From JAIQFF01 sp963788505 (GTDB taxonomy: Bacteria > Acidobacteriota > Terriglobia > Terriglobales > Acidobacteriaceae): 64,000 nt of DNA. Position 1 is the first letter of the stretch. Each line of letters opens with the position of its first letter. The notes beneath the pieces were generated by a model. The model ran no database searches, had not been told where the DNA came from, and saw only the letters and a list, made by a program, of their open reading frames with translations. The position numbers and the translations under genes were made by a program. Below, in pieces: positions 54,376 through 62,141 of this stretch. Where the stretch lies: NCBI GenBank assembly GCA_963788505.1, contig CAWBGY010000014.1:248001-312000 (forward strand). Direction: 5' to 3'.

Positions 54376-55334
54376 ACTGTGCCAACCATCCAGACATTGA
54401 GAAGGTGGCATTTTGCCGCACCTGCGGAAAACCGCTGTGTGCCAACTGCACCCGTTCGGTGCACGGAGTGATCTATTGCGAGAACTGTCTGGCCGCGCGT
54501 CTGGAAGGCGTGCAGCCGAACGTGGCGCCTCCGGCCGCCGGTTTTGTCCCGGTCAGCCCTATGGCCGCACCCGGCGCGGGTCCGAACCCTGCCCTGGCAG
54601 GCGTCCTTGCCGGCTTCTTTCCCTTTGGCGTGGGCGCCGTCTACACCGGACAATATGCCAAGGGCCTGGCCCACCTGGTGATCTTCACCTTGCTCGTGCT
54701 GGGGGCAAGCAGCGGAAGCGACGCCATGGGCACTGTCTTCGGACTGGCGATCGCGGGTTTCTACTTCTATCAGATTATCGATTCTGTGCGTTCGGCACGC
54801 GCCATTCAACTGGGACAGCAACCTCCCGATCCCTTTGGGTTAGGCACCACGTTTAGCGGCGGCGAGCGCCTGGACGTAAGCAAGGCCCCGGTGGGAGCGC
54901 TGATCCTCATCGGCCTGGGTGTGATTTTCCTGCTGCATACCCTCAATGTCTGGGATTTCAGCGCTCACCGGATCTGGCCACTGGTGTTGATCGGCATCGG
55001 TGGCTGGCTGCTGGTGCGCCGGTTGGGCCTGGTGGGGGACGTCCCGCCGGGATTCGATCGTGTGCGCAGTTGCAGGCGTGGCTTGATGGGACCCGTCATC
55101 CTCCTGACTCTGGGATTCCAGTTTCTGCTCGACAGCATGGGCGTAATCAGATTCGGCCGCACCCTGCCCCTGCTGCTGATCGTGATCGGATTAGTAAAGA
55201 TCTTCCAGAGCACGGCTGGCCCCGGGCCGCTCGCAGGACCGCCACCAGCAAGTGGAGCGCCGCCACCGGGAGTTGTGACCGGCGAGGTGCAGCCGCCGTA
55301 CCCGGAAGTAAAGCCTGAGGTGAAAAATGGCTAG
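54372..55334 (+). CDS. B-box zinc-finger membrane protein with LiaF-type transmembrane region
   Basis: A 320-residue protein. The N-terminal B-box-type zinc finger spans about residues 3-40 (CANHPDIEKVAFCRTCGKPL, CANC, YCENCLAARL). After a Pro/Ala linker come two groups of membrane helices: LAGVLAGFFPFGVGAVYTGQ with HLVIFTLLVLGA (TM2-like), and two copies of a DUF5668/LiaF-type pattern (GALILIGLGVIFLLHTLNVW, RIWPLVLIGIGGWLLV, GPVILLTLGFQFLLDSMGVI). The C-terminus is Pro-rich. The ATG overlaps the anti-sigma stop (ATGA). It probably senses or modulates envelope stress together with the next gene. Confidence 0.83.
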   Translation: MNCANHPDIEKVAFCRTCGKPLCANCTRSVHGVIYCENCLAARLEGVQPNVAPPAAGFVPVSPMAAPGAGPNPALAGVLAGFFPFGVGAVYTGQYAKGLAHLVIFTLLVLGASSGSDAMGTVFGLAIAGFYFYQIIDSVRSARAIQLGQQPPDPFGLGTTFSGGERLDVSKAPVGALILIGLGVIFLLHTLNVWDFSAHRIWPLVLIGIGGWLLVRRLGLVGDVPPGFDRVRSCRRGLMGPVILLTLGFQFLLDSMGVIRFGRTLPLLLIVIGLVKIFQSTAGPGPLAGPPPASGAPPPGVVTGEVQPPYPEVKPEVKNG

Positions 55335-56790
55335 CCCAGTACAGGCACCGCCCCCGATTCAACAACCCAGACAGCGGCGTTCCGTAGCCGGCCCGGTGGT
55401 AATGATTTTGCTGGGAGTCGTGCTGCTGCTGACCACCATGCGGGTCCTGCACCCGCAGCCCCTTCTGCACTGGTTCGGGACCTACTGGCCCGCCTTGATC
55501 ATTCTCTGGGGCGTGATCAAGCTAGTCGAGTATCAGCGCGCCCAGAGGGAAGGCACGCGTTGTGCCGGGATCGGGGCCGGCGGCGTTTTGCTCCTGGCCT
55601 TTCTGATTCTCTTCGGCATGTCCGCGACCCAGGCGTCACGCTTCAATTGGGATGAAATCCGCAACCACGTCAACCTGGGCGACGACGATTTCACGTTCTT
55701 CGGGCACAACTACACTTACGAAGACCAGCTGCAACAGGACTTTCCGCCAGGCAGCAGCCTGCACGTCGTGAACGATCGAGGCACGTTGAATCTGACAGTC
55801 TCCGACGACAACCAGATTCACGTCGCCGCGCACAAACGGATCAATGCTGACAGCCAGGGAGAAGCCGACAAGTTCAATCCCGCCACCAAGCCCCAGATCA
55901 ACGTCAGTGGCAATACCGTCACCTTGAACGCCAATACCCAGGGCGCCGGCGACCACTCGGTTACGACCGATTTGGATGTCAGCGTCCCGCGCAAAGCCTC
56001 TGTCGTTATCAGCTCGCGCCGCGGTGACGTCAGCGTGCTGGGCCGCGATGGAGACGTTGAAATCTCCAGCCAGCATGGCGTCGCTGCCGCTTCTGATATT
56101 AGCGGTAAGGTGAGCCTCAACCTGTCCGGTGGCTCAGCACGACTATCGAACATCTCAGGGGATATCACAGTCCAGGGACGAGCGGATGACATTTCCGTGG
56201 CGGATGTAAAGGGCGGATTGCAATTGAACGGCGAGTTCGATTCCATCAAGCTGGGGAAAATTGCCGGCCCGATCGGCTTCAAGTCGGCCCGCACCGACAT
56301 GGAGTTCTCCAAACTGAACGGCGACCTCGATATGGATTCGGGCGATATGCGGGCCAGCGACCTGATGGGCCCGTTCCGCCTGCTGACCCGGTCGAAGGAT
56401 ATCCGGCTGGACGGAGTCAATGGAGATGTGCGGCTGGAGAACGAGAATGGAGCGGTAGAAATCCACATGAGCAGGCTGGGCAGCATGCAGGTAAGCAACC
56501 GCAACAGCGATGTCCAGATTTTTGTTCCCGACAAGGCCAGCTTCCAGCTGGATGCCCGCTCTCGCGGCGGCGAAATCGAATCCGACTTTGGAACACTGAA
56601 GATCGACAACGGCGACGACCAGGCGACCGCCAGCGGCACGATCGGTGGCGGCGGCCCGCATTTGGTCATCAACAACGAGCACGGCGGCATCGAACTGCGC
56701 AAGGGCTCGGCGCTGGCGGTGGCTCCAATGCCCCCCAAGCCGCCACACGGCCCGTCCGTGCCCAAGGTGCCGGTGCCCACGGAAAACTAG
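55327..56790 (+). CDS. DUF5668 plus DUF4097-type (LiaG-like) membrane protein
   Basis: A 487-residue protein. Residues 20-105 contain three hydrophobic segments of DUF5668 type (GPVVMILLGVVLLLTTMRVL, WPALIILWGVIKLVEYQ, GGVLLLAFLILFGM). The remainder is a long repetitive beta-sheet region with about 20-residue strands (VSVLGRDGDVEISSQHG, VSLNLSGGSARLSNISGDIT, VRLENENGAVEIHM), typical of DUF4097 adhesin/LiaG-like domains, probably outside the membrane. It overlaps the previous gene by 8 nt. It completes the ECF envelope operon. Confidence 0.85.
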   Translation: MASPVQAPPPIQQPRQRRSVAGPVVMILLGVVLLLTTMRVLHPQPLLHWFGTYWPALIILWGVIKLVEYQRAQREGTRCAGIGAGGVLLLAFLILFGMSATQASRFNWDEIRNHVNLGDDDFTFFGHNYTYEDQLQQDFPPGSSLHVVNDRGTLNLTVSDDNQIHVAAHKRINADSQGEADKFNPATKPQINVSGNTVTLNANTQGAGDHSVTTDLDVSVPRKASVVISSRRGDVSVLGRDGDVEISSQHGVAAASDISGKVSLNLSGGSARLSNISGDITVQGRADDISVADVKGGLQLNGEFDSIKLGKIAGPIGFKSARTDMEFSKLNGDLDMDSGDMRASDLMGPFRLLTRSKDIRLDGVNGDVRLENENGAVEIHMSRLGSMQVSNRNSDVQIFVPDKASFQLDARSRGGEIESDFGTLKIDNGDDQATASGTIGGGGPHLVINNEHGGIELRKGSALAVAPMPPKPPHGPSVPKVPVPTEN

Positions 56791-56800
56791 CCAGCTCGAT

Positions 56801-56850
56801 GGAGGACGGGCGTCTCGCCCGTCCCGCCGGGCGGGGACGCCCGGCCTCCA
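56801..56850. repeat. GC-rich palindrome after the ECF operon
   Basis: GGAGGACGGGCGTCTCGCCC and GCCGGGCGGGGACGCCCGGC sit next to each other, with outer GGAGG/CCTCC ends complementary. Directly after come CTCTTCGTCTCC-type pyrimidine runs. Likely terminator or REP-like unit. Confidence 0.7.
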
Positions 56851-56954
56851 TTTCCCTCTTCGTCTCCATTTCCTCTCGGCCTCCATTTTCTCTCGACCCT
56901 CCTTTTTCTCGCGGCTGCAACCGTGTTATGGTCAACTTTCTTCCCAAGCCCACT

Positions 56955-57467
56955 ATGATTCGCCCTCACAAAGGAACAACGCCCACCATCCCCCAGTCCT
57001 GCTACGTGGACGATTCCGCGCAGATCATCGGCGACGTGGTCCTCGGCGAGCACGCCAGTATCTGGATGAATGCCGTGTTGCGGGGTGACGTCCACTCCAT
57101 TCAGGTAGGCGCGTATTCGAATGTGCAGGATGGCAGCGTCCTGCACGGCATGAAAGGGCAGTACGGTGTCTTCCTGGGCGGATACGTAACCGTCGGGCAC
57201 GCGGTCATCCTGCATGGCTGCACCGTTGAAGACCGCTGCCTGATCGGCATGGGATCGATCATCCTGAATGGGGCCCGTATTGGCGCAGGGTCGATCATCG
57301 CCGCTGGCACGCTGATTCCGGAGAAAACGGTGGTTGAGCCGGGATCACTGTGGATGGGATCTCCGGGAAAGTTCAAACGCAAACTGGAAGCAAGCGACCA
57401 GGAAACGATCATGCGCTACGCGCGGAATTACCTGGAGTACAAGGAGTCGTATCTGCGGGAGAGGTAA
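56955..57467 (+). CDS. Gamma-class carbonic anhydrase-like protein (YrdA family)
   Basis: A 170-residue left-handed beta-helix trimeric enzyme. Hexapeptide turns run from IIGDVVLGEHASIWMNAVLR to IGAGSIIAAGTLIPEKTVVE. Metal-ligand histidines are visible in VLHGMKG, VGHAVILHGC. The ATG at 56955 gives the usual short start; an upstream ATG at 56928 is possible. It probably binds Zn or Fe and hydrates CO2, though many YrdA proteins have no proven activity. GGGGCC/GGCCCC at 57484-57499 downstream may be a terminator. Confidence 0.9.
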   Translation: MIRPHKGTTPTIPQSCYVDDSAQIIGDVVLGEHASIWMNAVLRGDVHSIQVGAYSNVQDGSVLHGMKGQYGVFLGGYVTVGHAVILHGCTVEDRCLIGMGSIILNGARIGAGSIIAAGTLIPEKTVVEPGSLWMGSPGKFKRKLEASDQETIMRYARNYLEYKESYLRER

Positions 57468-57540
57468 CGCTTCGCAAAAAACCGGGGCCTTGCGGCCCCA
57501 GCTTCAGTTGGTGGTTGCCCGGATAAAAACCTTGGTTCTG

Positions 57541-57648
57541 TGTAGGCGCGAGCGTCCTCGCTCGTGCAGGCTGCGGCACGAACGGCGCGCTCGCTCCCAC
57601 AGCCTCGCTCGTGCAAGCTGTGGCACGAACCGCGCGCTCGCGCCCACA
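57541..57648. repeat. Duplicated CGAGCG/CGCTCG hairpin repeat
   Basis: Two related halves (GCGAGCGTCCTCGCTCGTGC, GGCTGCGGCACGAACGGCGC, and CTCGCTCGTGCAAGCTGTGG, CACGAACCGCGCGCTCGC) form tandem imperfect palindromes between the convergent carbonic-anhydrase and XRE genes. Confidence 0.75.
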
Positions 57649-57657
57649 TTGACCTGC

Positions 57658-58197
57658 CTAGGCGCTGCGGCGCGGACGCACGGTCAGATCACGGACCTGC
57701 GCCAGTACACTCGATAACTGCATCCCGTTCAGCTGCGACACGAACGGCATCAGTTCCGCGATAAACTGATCTTTCATCAGTTCGCCGATTTCTTCCTGGC
57801 GGTTGCGTTCGCCGCCGGAAAGCAGATCGGGCACGGTGACTTCCAGCGCGCGGGCCAGCCGTTCCAGTGAGGAAAGGGTCGGGGTCGCCTTTTCATTCTC
57901 GATCTTCGACACGTAGGTCCGCGGGACCGACATGCGCGCCGCCAGCTGCCGCTGGCTGAGTCCGCTGCGCAGCCGGAGTGAACGGATCGATGTCGCCAGG
58001 TTCAGATGTCCGCGGCCATTGCCATTCGCCGGCATCATCTGCGGCGGTGGCGGGGCCATGATAACTTCCGGCTCTTCCTCGTCTAACGAGGCATGGCAGC
58101 GGCGGCAAAGATCGTTAGTGGTACGGAATTGGACCAGCAGGCAGTGATCGCAACGAACTACTTCCCTTGAATCTACAGGTGCAAGGGTAGTGGCCAT
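57658..58197 (-). CDS. XRE family regulator with N-terminal zinc-ribbon-like motif
   Basis: A 179-residue protein. The N-terminus has two CxxC knuckles (VRCDHCLLV and NDLCRRCHASL), suggesting a zinc ribbon. After a Pro/Met/Asn-rich linker comes an XRE helix-turn-helix (IRSLRLRSGLSQRQLAARMS, VPRTYVSKIENEKATPTLSS, LERLARALEVTVPDLL at about residues 70-125). The C-terminal tail is helical. It is divergent from the HD-domain gene. The combination is unusual but complete; the target genes are unknown. Confidence 0.85.
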   Translation of the reverse strand: MATTLAPVDSREVVRCDHCLLVQFRTTNDLCRRCHASLDEEEPEVIMAPPPPQMMPANGNGRGHLNLATSIRSLRLRSGLSQRQLAARMSVPRTYVSKIENEKATPTLSSLERLARALEVTVPDLLSGGERNRQEEIGELMKDQFIAELMPFVSQLNGMQLSSVLAQVRDLTVRPRRSA

Positions 58198-58392
58198 CTA
58201 GGTGTGGGAGGGCCAGAGCGGGGCTCTTCCAGGAACGAAAACTGCAACGCAAAAAAACTTCGTTCCAACCTGCAGCGTAATCTGAGGTACAACACCTGTG
58301 GATGTCAAGAACATTCCGGGGTCAAACACCGAACAGGTCGTGGGAAAAGCAAAGTTAGCTGGAGAAAAACCGGAGAAAACAGGTACGAAACC

Positions 58393-59394
58393 ATGAATGA
58401 TCGAGAGCAGGCCTGGTGTTTACTAACTGAGTTCACCCAGTCGGAAAGTTTGCGCAAGCATGGACTCGCAGTCGAGGCCTGCATGCGCGCTTATGCCCGC
58501 AAGTTTCACCCTGGCTCCGCCCCTGAGGAAGAGTTGTGGGGCGTGGTCGGACTGCTGCACGACTTCGATTACGAGAAGTATCCCAGCCTCGACGACCATC
58601 CCTACAAGGGCAACGAAATATTGAAAGAGCGCGGCTATTCGGATGAAATCCGCCGCGCCATCATGTCGCACGCCGAATATTCCGGCGTGACCCGGGACTC
58701 CCCGATGGAAAAAGCTCTCTTCGCCTGTGACGAACTGGCAGGATTCATTACCGCCTGCGCCCTGGTCAAGCCGGGAAAGTCTCTGGCGGAAGTGGAGGCC
58801 AAGTCGGTTCGAAAAAAAATGAAAGACAAAGCCTTCGCCCGCAGCGTGAAGCGTGAAGACATCGTAAACGGCGCGGCAGATTTGGGAGTGGATCTGGAAG
58901 AGCACATCGCGTTTTGCATCGCAGCGATGAAGGCAATCGCAGATAAGCTGGGACTAGAGACGGAAAGACGAGCTAACCACTGGGTGCCCCGTCCTCGTCG
59001 TTCCGCACTTTGGAACCACAGGGCGGGAACGTTCAAGACCCACCCTGTCTCTCCGAAAAAACGGAGAGACGAGGGTGGGGCACCCACGGTGATCAGAAAT
59101 TCCCCCAAACGAATCGAGACATCAAATCGCTACCGCAGCGCCTCCGCCACCTTGCCGCTGGCGATCAGATCCGAGAGCCTCGCGAAATCCTGGTACATCA
59201 CTCGGTCTTTGTCCATGGTGGCGCACACTGAGCGAATGGCCGCATGCGCCGCCTGTCCACGCTTCGAAGTCTTGAGCGGGGCCAGAAAGTCCAGTGCCTG
59301 GGCTGCGGCCATGGCTTCGATTGCCATTGCATTGCGTGAATTCTCCACGATGCGCTTCAGCTTCAGGGCGGCGGTCATTCCCATCGACACATAG
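58393..59394 (+). CDS. HD-domain phosphohydrolase, C-terminus extended by repeat read-through
   Basis: The first about 195 residues form an HD-domain protein: ESLRKHGLAVEACMRAYARK, the HD pair in WGVVGLLHDFDYEKYP, MSHAEYSG, and ALFACDELAGFITACALVKP. HD proteins of this type hydrolyse phosphomonoesters or nucleotides. The natural end is probably near DKLGLE (about 58968). The frame then enters a palindromic repeat (58981-59086) and continues about 330 nt, overlapping the opposite hutH gene, with a Ser/Arg/Ala-rich, protein-unlike sequence. I therefore trust only the first part. The ATG at 58393 is the first in a suitable context; a long upstream frame is ignored. Confidence 0.75.
   Translation: MNDREQAWCLLTEFTQSESLRKHGLAVEACMRAYARKFHPGSAPEEELWGVVGLLHDFDYEKYPSLDDHPYKGNEILKERGYSDEIRRAIMSHAEYSGVTRDSPMEKALFACDELAGFITACALVKPGKSLAEVEAKSVRKKMKDKAFARSVKREDIVNGAADLGVDLEEHIAFCIAAMKAIADKLGLETERRANHWVPRPRRSALWNHRAGTFKTHPVSPKKRRDEGGAPTVIRNSPKRIETSNRYRSASATLPLAIRSESLAKSWYITRSLSMVAHTERMAACAACPRFEVLSGARKSSAWAAAMASIAIALREFSTMRFSFRAAVIPIDT
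58981..59086. repeat. Palindromic repeat between HD gene and hutH
   Basis: Arms TGGGTGCCCCGTCCTCGTC (58981-58999) and its near-complement (59068-59086) pair with two mismatches. An inner perfect hairpin GTCTCTCCG ... CGGAGAGAC surrounds an A-rich loop. It appears to have landed at the 3' end of the HD-domain gene. Confidence 0.85.
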
Positions 59395-60710
59395 TCTTCC
59401 TTGTTGCCGGAAGTGGTAATCGAATCCACCGAGGCGGGATGCGCCAGCACTTTGTTTTCGCTGACCAGCGATGCGGCGGCCACCTGCGCCATCATGAATC
59501 CGGAATTCAGCCCCGCGCCGGCCGCCAGAAAGGGCGGCAGACCTTCATTGAGAGCGGGGTTTACCAGGCGCTCCAACCTTCGTTCCGAGATGCCGGCCAG
59601 CGCGCTGAGGGCGATGCCCAAAAAATCAAGGACGAAAGCCAGCGGCTGGCCATGGAAGTTGCCGCCGGAAATCACGTCGGCATTCGACTCAGCGGAGCTT
59701 CGCTCCGCCCGGACGGGCGGGGCGCCCGTCCCCACATGGCCTGGGGTGCTCTTCACAAATACCAGCGGATTATCGACCGCGGAGTTGACTTCGATCTCCA
59801 TCACCTCGCGACAGTGGGCCAGGGTATCGCGCACCGCGCCGTGCACTTGCGGCATGCAACGCAGGGAGTAGGCATCCTGCACCCGGTCGCAGTCGCGATG
59901 CGAATCGCGCAGCGAGCTGCCTTCGAGCATTTTGCGCAAATTCGCGGCCGTCCTGACCTGCCCGGGATGCGGACGGGCCTGGTGGATGCGTTCGTCAAAG
60001 GCCACGTCCGTGCCCCGCAGCGCGTCGAGCGAGAGCGCGCCAATCACATCCGCGGTGTCGGCCAGGATTTCAGCCGCCAACTGCGCCAGGATTCCCACCG
60101 CCAGCATCGCCTGCGTTCCGTTGATGAGGGAAACGGCTTCCTTGGCTTCAAGCACCAGAGGCTTGATCTGGGCGCTCCGCATCGCCTCGGCAGCGGGAAC
60201 GCGCATCCCTTTTTCTGTAAGACATTCGCCTTCACCGATGAGGGCCAGGGCCAGATGCGCCAGAGGAGCCAGATCGCCGCTTGCTCCCACGCTGCCTTGC
60301 GACGGGACCATCGGGGTCACGCCGCGATTCAGCATCTCGCAAATCGTGTCGATGACGGCCCCGCGCACTCCGGAGTGTCCTTTGGAGAGTGAATTCGCCC
60401 GCAACAGCATCATGGCCCGGGTCTCGGCCACGGAAAGCGGTTCGCCGATACCGGCGGCATGGGAGCGCACCAGGTTGACTTGCAGCTCGCGAATCTGGTC
60501 GCCTGCAATGCGGACGTCAGCCAGTTTGCCCACGCCCGTGGTGATCGCGTAAGACACACGATTTTCCGCGACCAGCGCATCCACCACCGCGCGGGCGCGA
60601 TCGACAGCCTGGCGGGCATCGGGATCGAGCAGCACCGGGCGGCGGTCAACCGCCACTTCCCGCACGGCTTCGAGCGTGAGATCTCTCCCGTTGATGTGCA
60701 AGGCTTTCAA
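59130..60710 (-). CDS. hutH: Histidine ammonia-lyase with an in-frame repeat insertion
   Basis: A 526-residue HAL. The MIO-forming tripeptide Ala143-Ser144-Gly145 lies in GSVGASGDLAPLAHL. Other motifs are YAITTGVGKLADV, AMMLLRANSLSKGHSGVRG, KPLVLEAKEAVSLINGTQAM and SGGNFHGQPLAF. It deaminates histidine to trans-urocanate. An extra segment, roughly residues 320-344 (59679-59753), sits between NPLVF and the conserved ADVISGGNFHG; its DNA is a GC-rich palindromic repeat. No other hut gene is visible. It lies 39 nt after the thioesterase gene on the same strand, so it may be in one transcript with the leucine-degradation genes. Confidence 0.92.
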   Translation of the reverse strand: MKALHINGRDLTLEAVREVAVDRRPVLLDPDARQAVDRARAVVDALVAENRVSYAITTGVGKLADVRIAGDQIRELQVNLVRSHAAGIGEPLSVAETRAMMLLRANSLSKGHSGVRGAVIDTICEMLNRGVTPMVPSQGSVGASGDLAPLAHLALALIGEGECLTEKGMRVPAAEAMRSAQIKPLVLEAKEAVSLINGTQAMLAVGILAQLAAEILADTADVIGALSLDALRGTDVAFDERIHQARPHPGQVRTAANLRKMLEGSSLRDSHRDCDRVQDAYSLRCMPQVHGAVRDTLAHCREVMEIEVNSAVDNPLVFVKSTPGHVGTGAPPVRAERSSAESNADVISGGNFHGQPLAFVLDFLGIALSALAGISERRLERLVNPALNEGLPPFLAAGAGLNSGFMMAQVAAASLVSENKVLAHPASVDSITTSGNKEDYVSMGMTAALKLKRIVENSRNAMAIEAMAAAQALDFLAPLKTSKRGQAAHAAIRSVCATMDKDRVMYQDFARLSDLIASGKVAEALR

Positions 60711-60749
60711 CAGAGCTTCCGGTTTCCAGTCTCGGGTTTCAAAGGCGCC

Positions 60750-61202
60750 TTATTTCCCCGCTGCCTCGCGGAACACTTTCAAAATGTTGGACGGCAACTG
60801 TGCCGGCTTCATCTTCGCGTCAAGAATCATGTGTGTGGTCTCGCCTTCCGCCAGCAACTCGCCGTCGCCGGCCCGCACCAGTTCATAGCCAAAGTGAATC
60901 AGGGACTCGCGGACATTTCTTAGATGGGTGCGGACGATGATCTCGTCGTCATAGCGCGCCGGCGCCCTGTAGCGACAGCGCGCATCCACCACCGGAATAA
61001 AGCATCCGTGATCGCGTTCCATATCGCGATAAGTGAATCCCAGCTGCCGCATCAGCTCAACCCGTCCGATTTCGAACCAGATGAAGTGATTGGCGTGGTA
61101 GACCACGCCCATCTGGTCAGTCTCCGCGTAGCGCACCCGCACCCGGCTTTCTGAAACCACACCGTTCGGTTTACCTTTGGCGCCTTCTTGCTGTGCGCTC
61201 AC
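60750..61202 (-). CDS. Acyl-CoA thioesterase (4-hydroxybenzoyl-CoA thioesterase / YbgC family)
   Basis: A 150-residue hot-dog-fold thioesterase. The signature YAETDQMGVVYHANHFIWFE (about residues 25-44) contains the catalytic Asp. RYRAPARYDDEIIVRTHLRN and GELLAEGETTHMILD complete the fold. The start overlaps the enoyl-CoA hydratase stop (61199-61202, ATGA), so they are translationally coupled. It probably releases CoA from short acyl-CoA in the leucine-type pathway; the specificity is unknown. Confidence 0.9.
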   Translation of the reverse strand: MSAQQEGAKGKPNGVVSESRVRVRYAETDQMGVVYHANHFIWFEIGRVELMRQLGFTYRDMERDHGCFIPVVDARCRYRAPARYDDEIIVRTHLRNVRESLIHFGYELVRAGDGELLAEGETTHMILDAKMKPAQLPSNILKVFREAAGK

Positions 61203-61981
61203 TTGGCGCTCCAGCGCGGCTTGCGCTTTTCCAGAAATGCCGTGATGCCCTCGCGGAAGTCGGCAGTGGTGCGGATGCGGGCGTTGTCCTCAACCGCTTC
61301 CGCAATCTGCTGATCGAGCTGCCCCGCGATGAACCCGTTGATCAGGCGCTTGGTGGCCCGCACTGACGACGGGCTGTTTTCCATGATCTGCGACGCCAGT
61401 TCGCGCGCCCGGGCCATCAGACGCGAGGGCTCGACCACTTCGTTGACCAGGCCAAACCCATGAGCCTCGGCGGCGTCGAATAAGCGCCCGGTCAAAAGCA
61501 GATCGCGAGCGATCTTATGTCCCACCTGCCAGACCAGCATGGAGGAAACGATGGCCGGCACAAATCCGATGCGGACTTCGGTGTAGCCAAACTTCGCTTC
61601 AGGCACGGCTAGTGTGAAATCGCACATGGTGGCAAATCCGGTGCCGCCGGCGATGGCAGCGCCGTTTACGGCGGCGATGGTAGGCAGGGGAAAATCGTAG
61701 AGGCGCCGAAAAATGCGGGCGATGCGGGAAGAGTCCTGCACGTTCTCATCATGCCTCCTCCCCAGCAGGGCCTTCAGTTCGTCGAGGTCCATGCCCGCGC
61801 AAAATGCTTTGCCTGCGCCGGTGAGGATCACGACCTGCGCCGGCGATTGCTCGATTTCATCAAGAGCAGCAAGCAGTTCGTCCAGCAACGCGTGACTGAT
61901 GGCATTGCGCTTCTCCGGTCGATTGAGCGTAATGGTGGCAACGCCGGAATCGAACGCGAGTTGAATGCTGTTGTACACCAT
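61199..61981 (-). CDS. Enoyl-CoA hydratase/isomerase family (methylglutaconyl-CoA hydratase-like)
   Basis: A 260-residue crotonase. ATITLNRPEKRNAISHALLD, KAFCAGMDLDELKAL (oxyanion loop) and PTIAAVNGAAIAGGTGFATM are typical; the catalytic Glu is expected in EVRIGFVPAIVSSML. The ATG at 61979-61981 gives standard length; the frame is open to 62011, where the upstream Met overlaps a dispersed repeat. Its operon partners, HMG-CoA lyase and a methylcrotonyl-CoA-carboxylase-like subunit, point to 3-methylglutaconyl-CoA hydration in leucine breakdown (inference). Confidence 0.9.
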   Translation of the reverse strand: MVYNSIQLAFDSGVATITLNRPEKRNAISHALLDELLAALDEIEQSPAQVVILTGAGKAFCAGMDLDELKALLGRRHDENVQDSSRIARIFRRLYDFPLPTIAAVNGAAIAGGTGFATMCDFTLAVPEAKFGYTEVRIGFVPAIVSSMLVWQVGHKIARDLLLTGRLFDAAEAHGFGLVNEVVEPSRLMARARELASQIMENSPSSVRATKRLINGFIAGQLDQQIAEAVEDNARIRTTADFREGITAFLEKRKPRWSAK

Positions 61982-62005
61982 CGATTTCGCCACTATCCCT
62001 TCGGA

Positions 62006-62070
62006 TGTCATCCTGAGCGAAGCACAGCGTTTCGTTTACGAAACGCTATGCGCAGTCGAAGGACCCCTAT
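62006..62070. repeat. Dispersed palindromic element, single unit
   Basis: TGTCATCCTGAGCG, then hairpin AGCGTTTCG ... CGAAACGCT, then GTCGAAGGACCCCTAT. It is one unit of the same family as at 15.7 and 23.4 kb, with another hairpin sequence. It lies inside the leucine-degradation operon, between the hydratase and HMG-CoA lyase genes. Confidence 0.85.
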
Positions 62071-62141
62071 TCCCTCATGCGCACGGGTAAGCGATTCCGT
62101 TTCCCCAATACAGGGCCCCATCGCGAACCTGGACCGAAACT

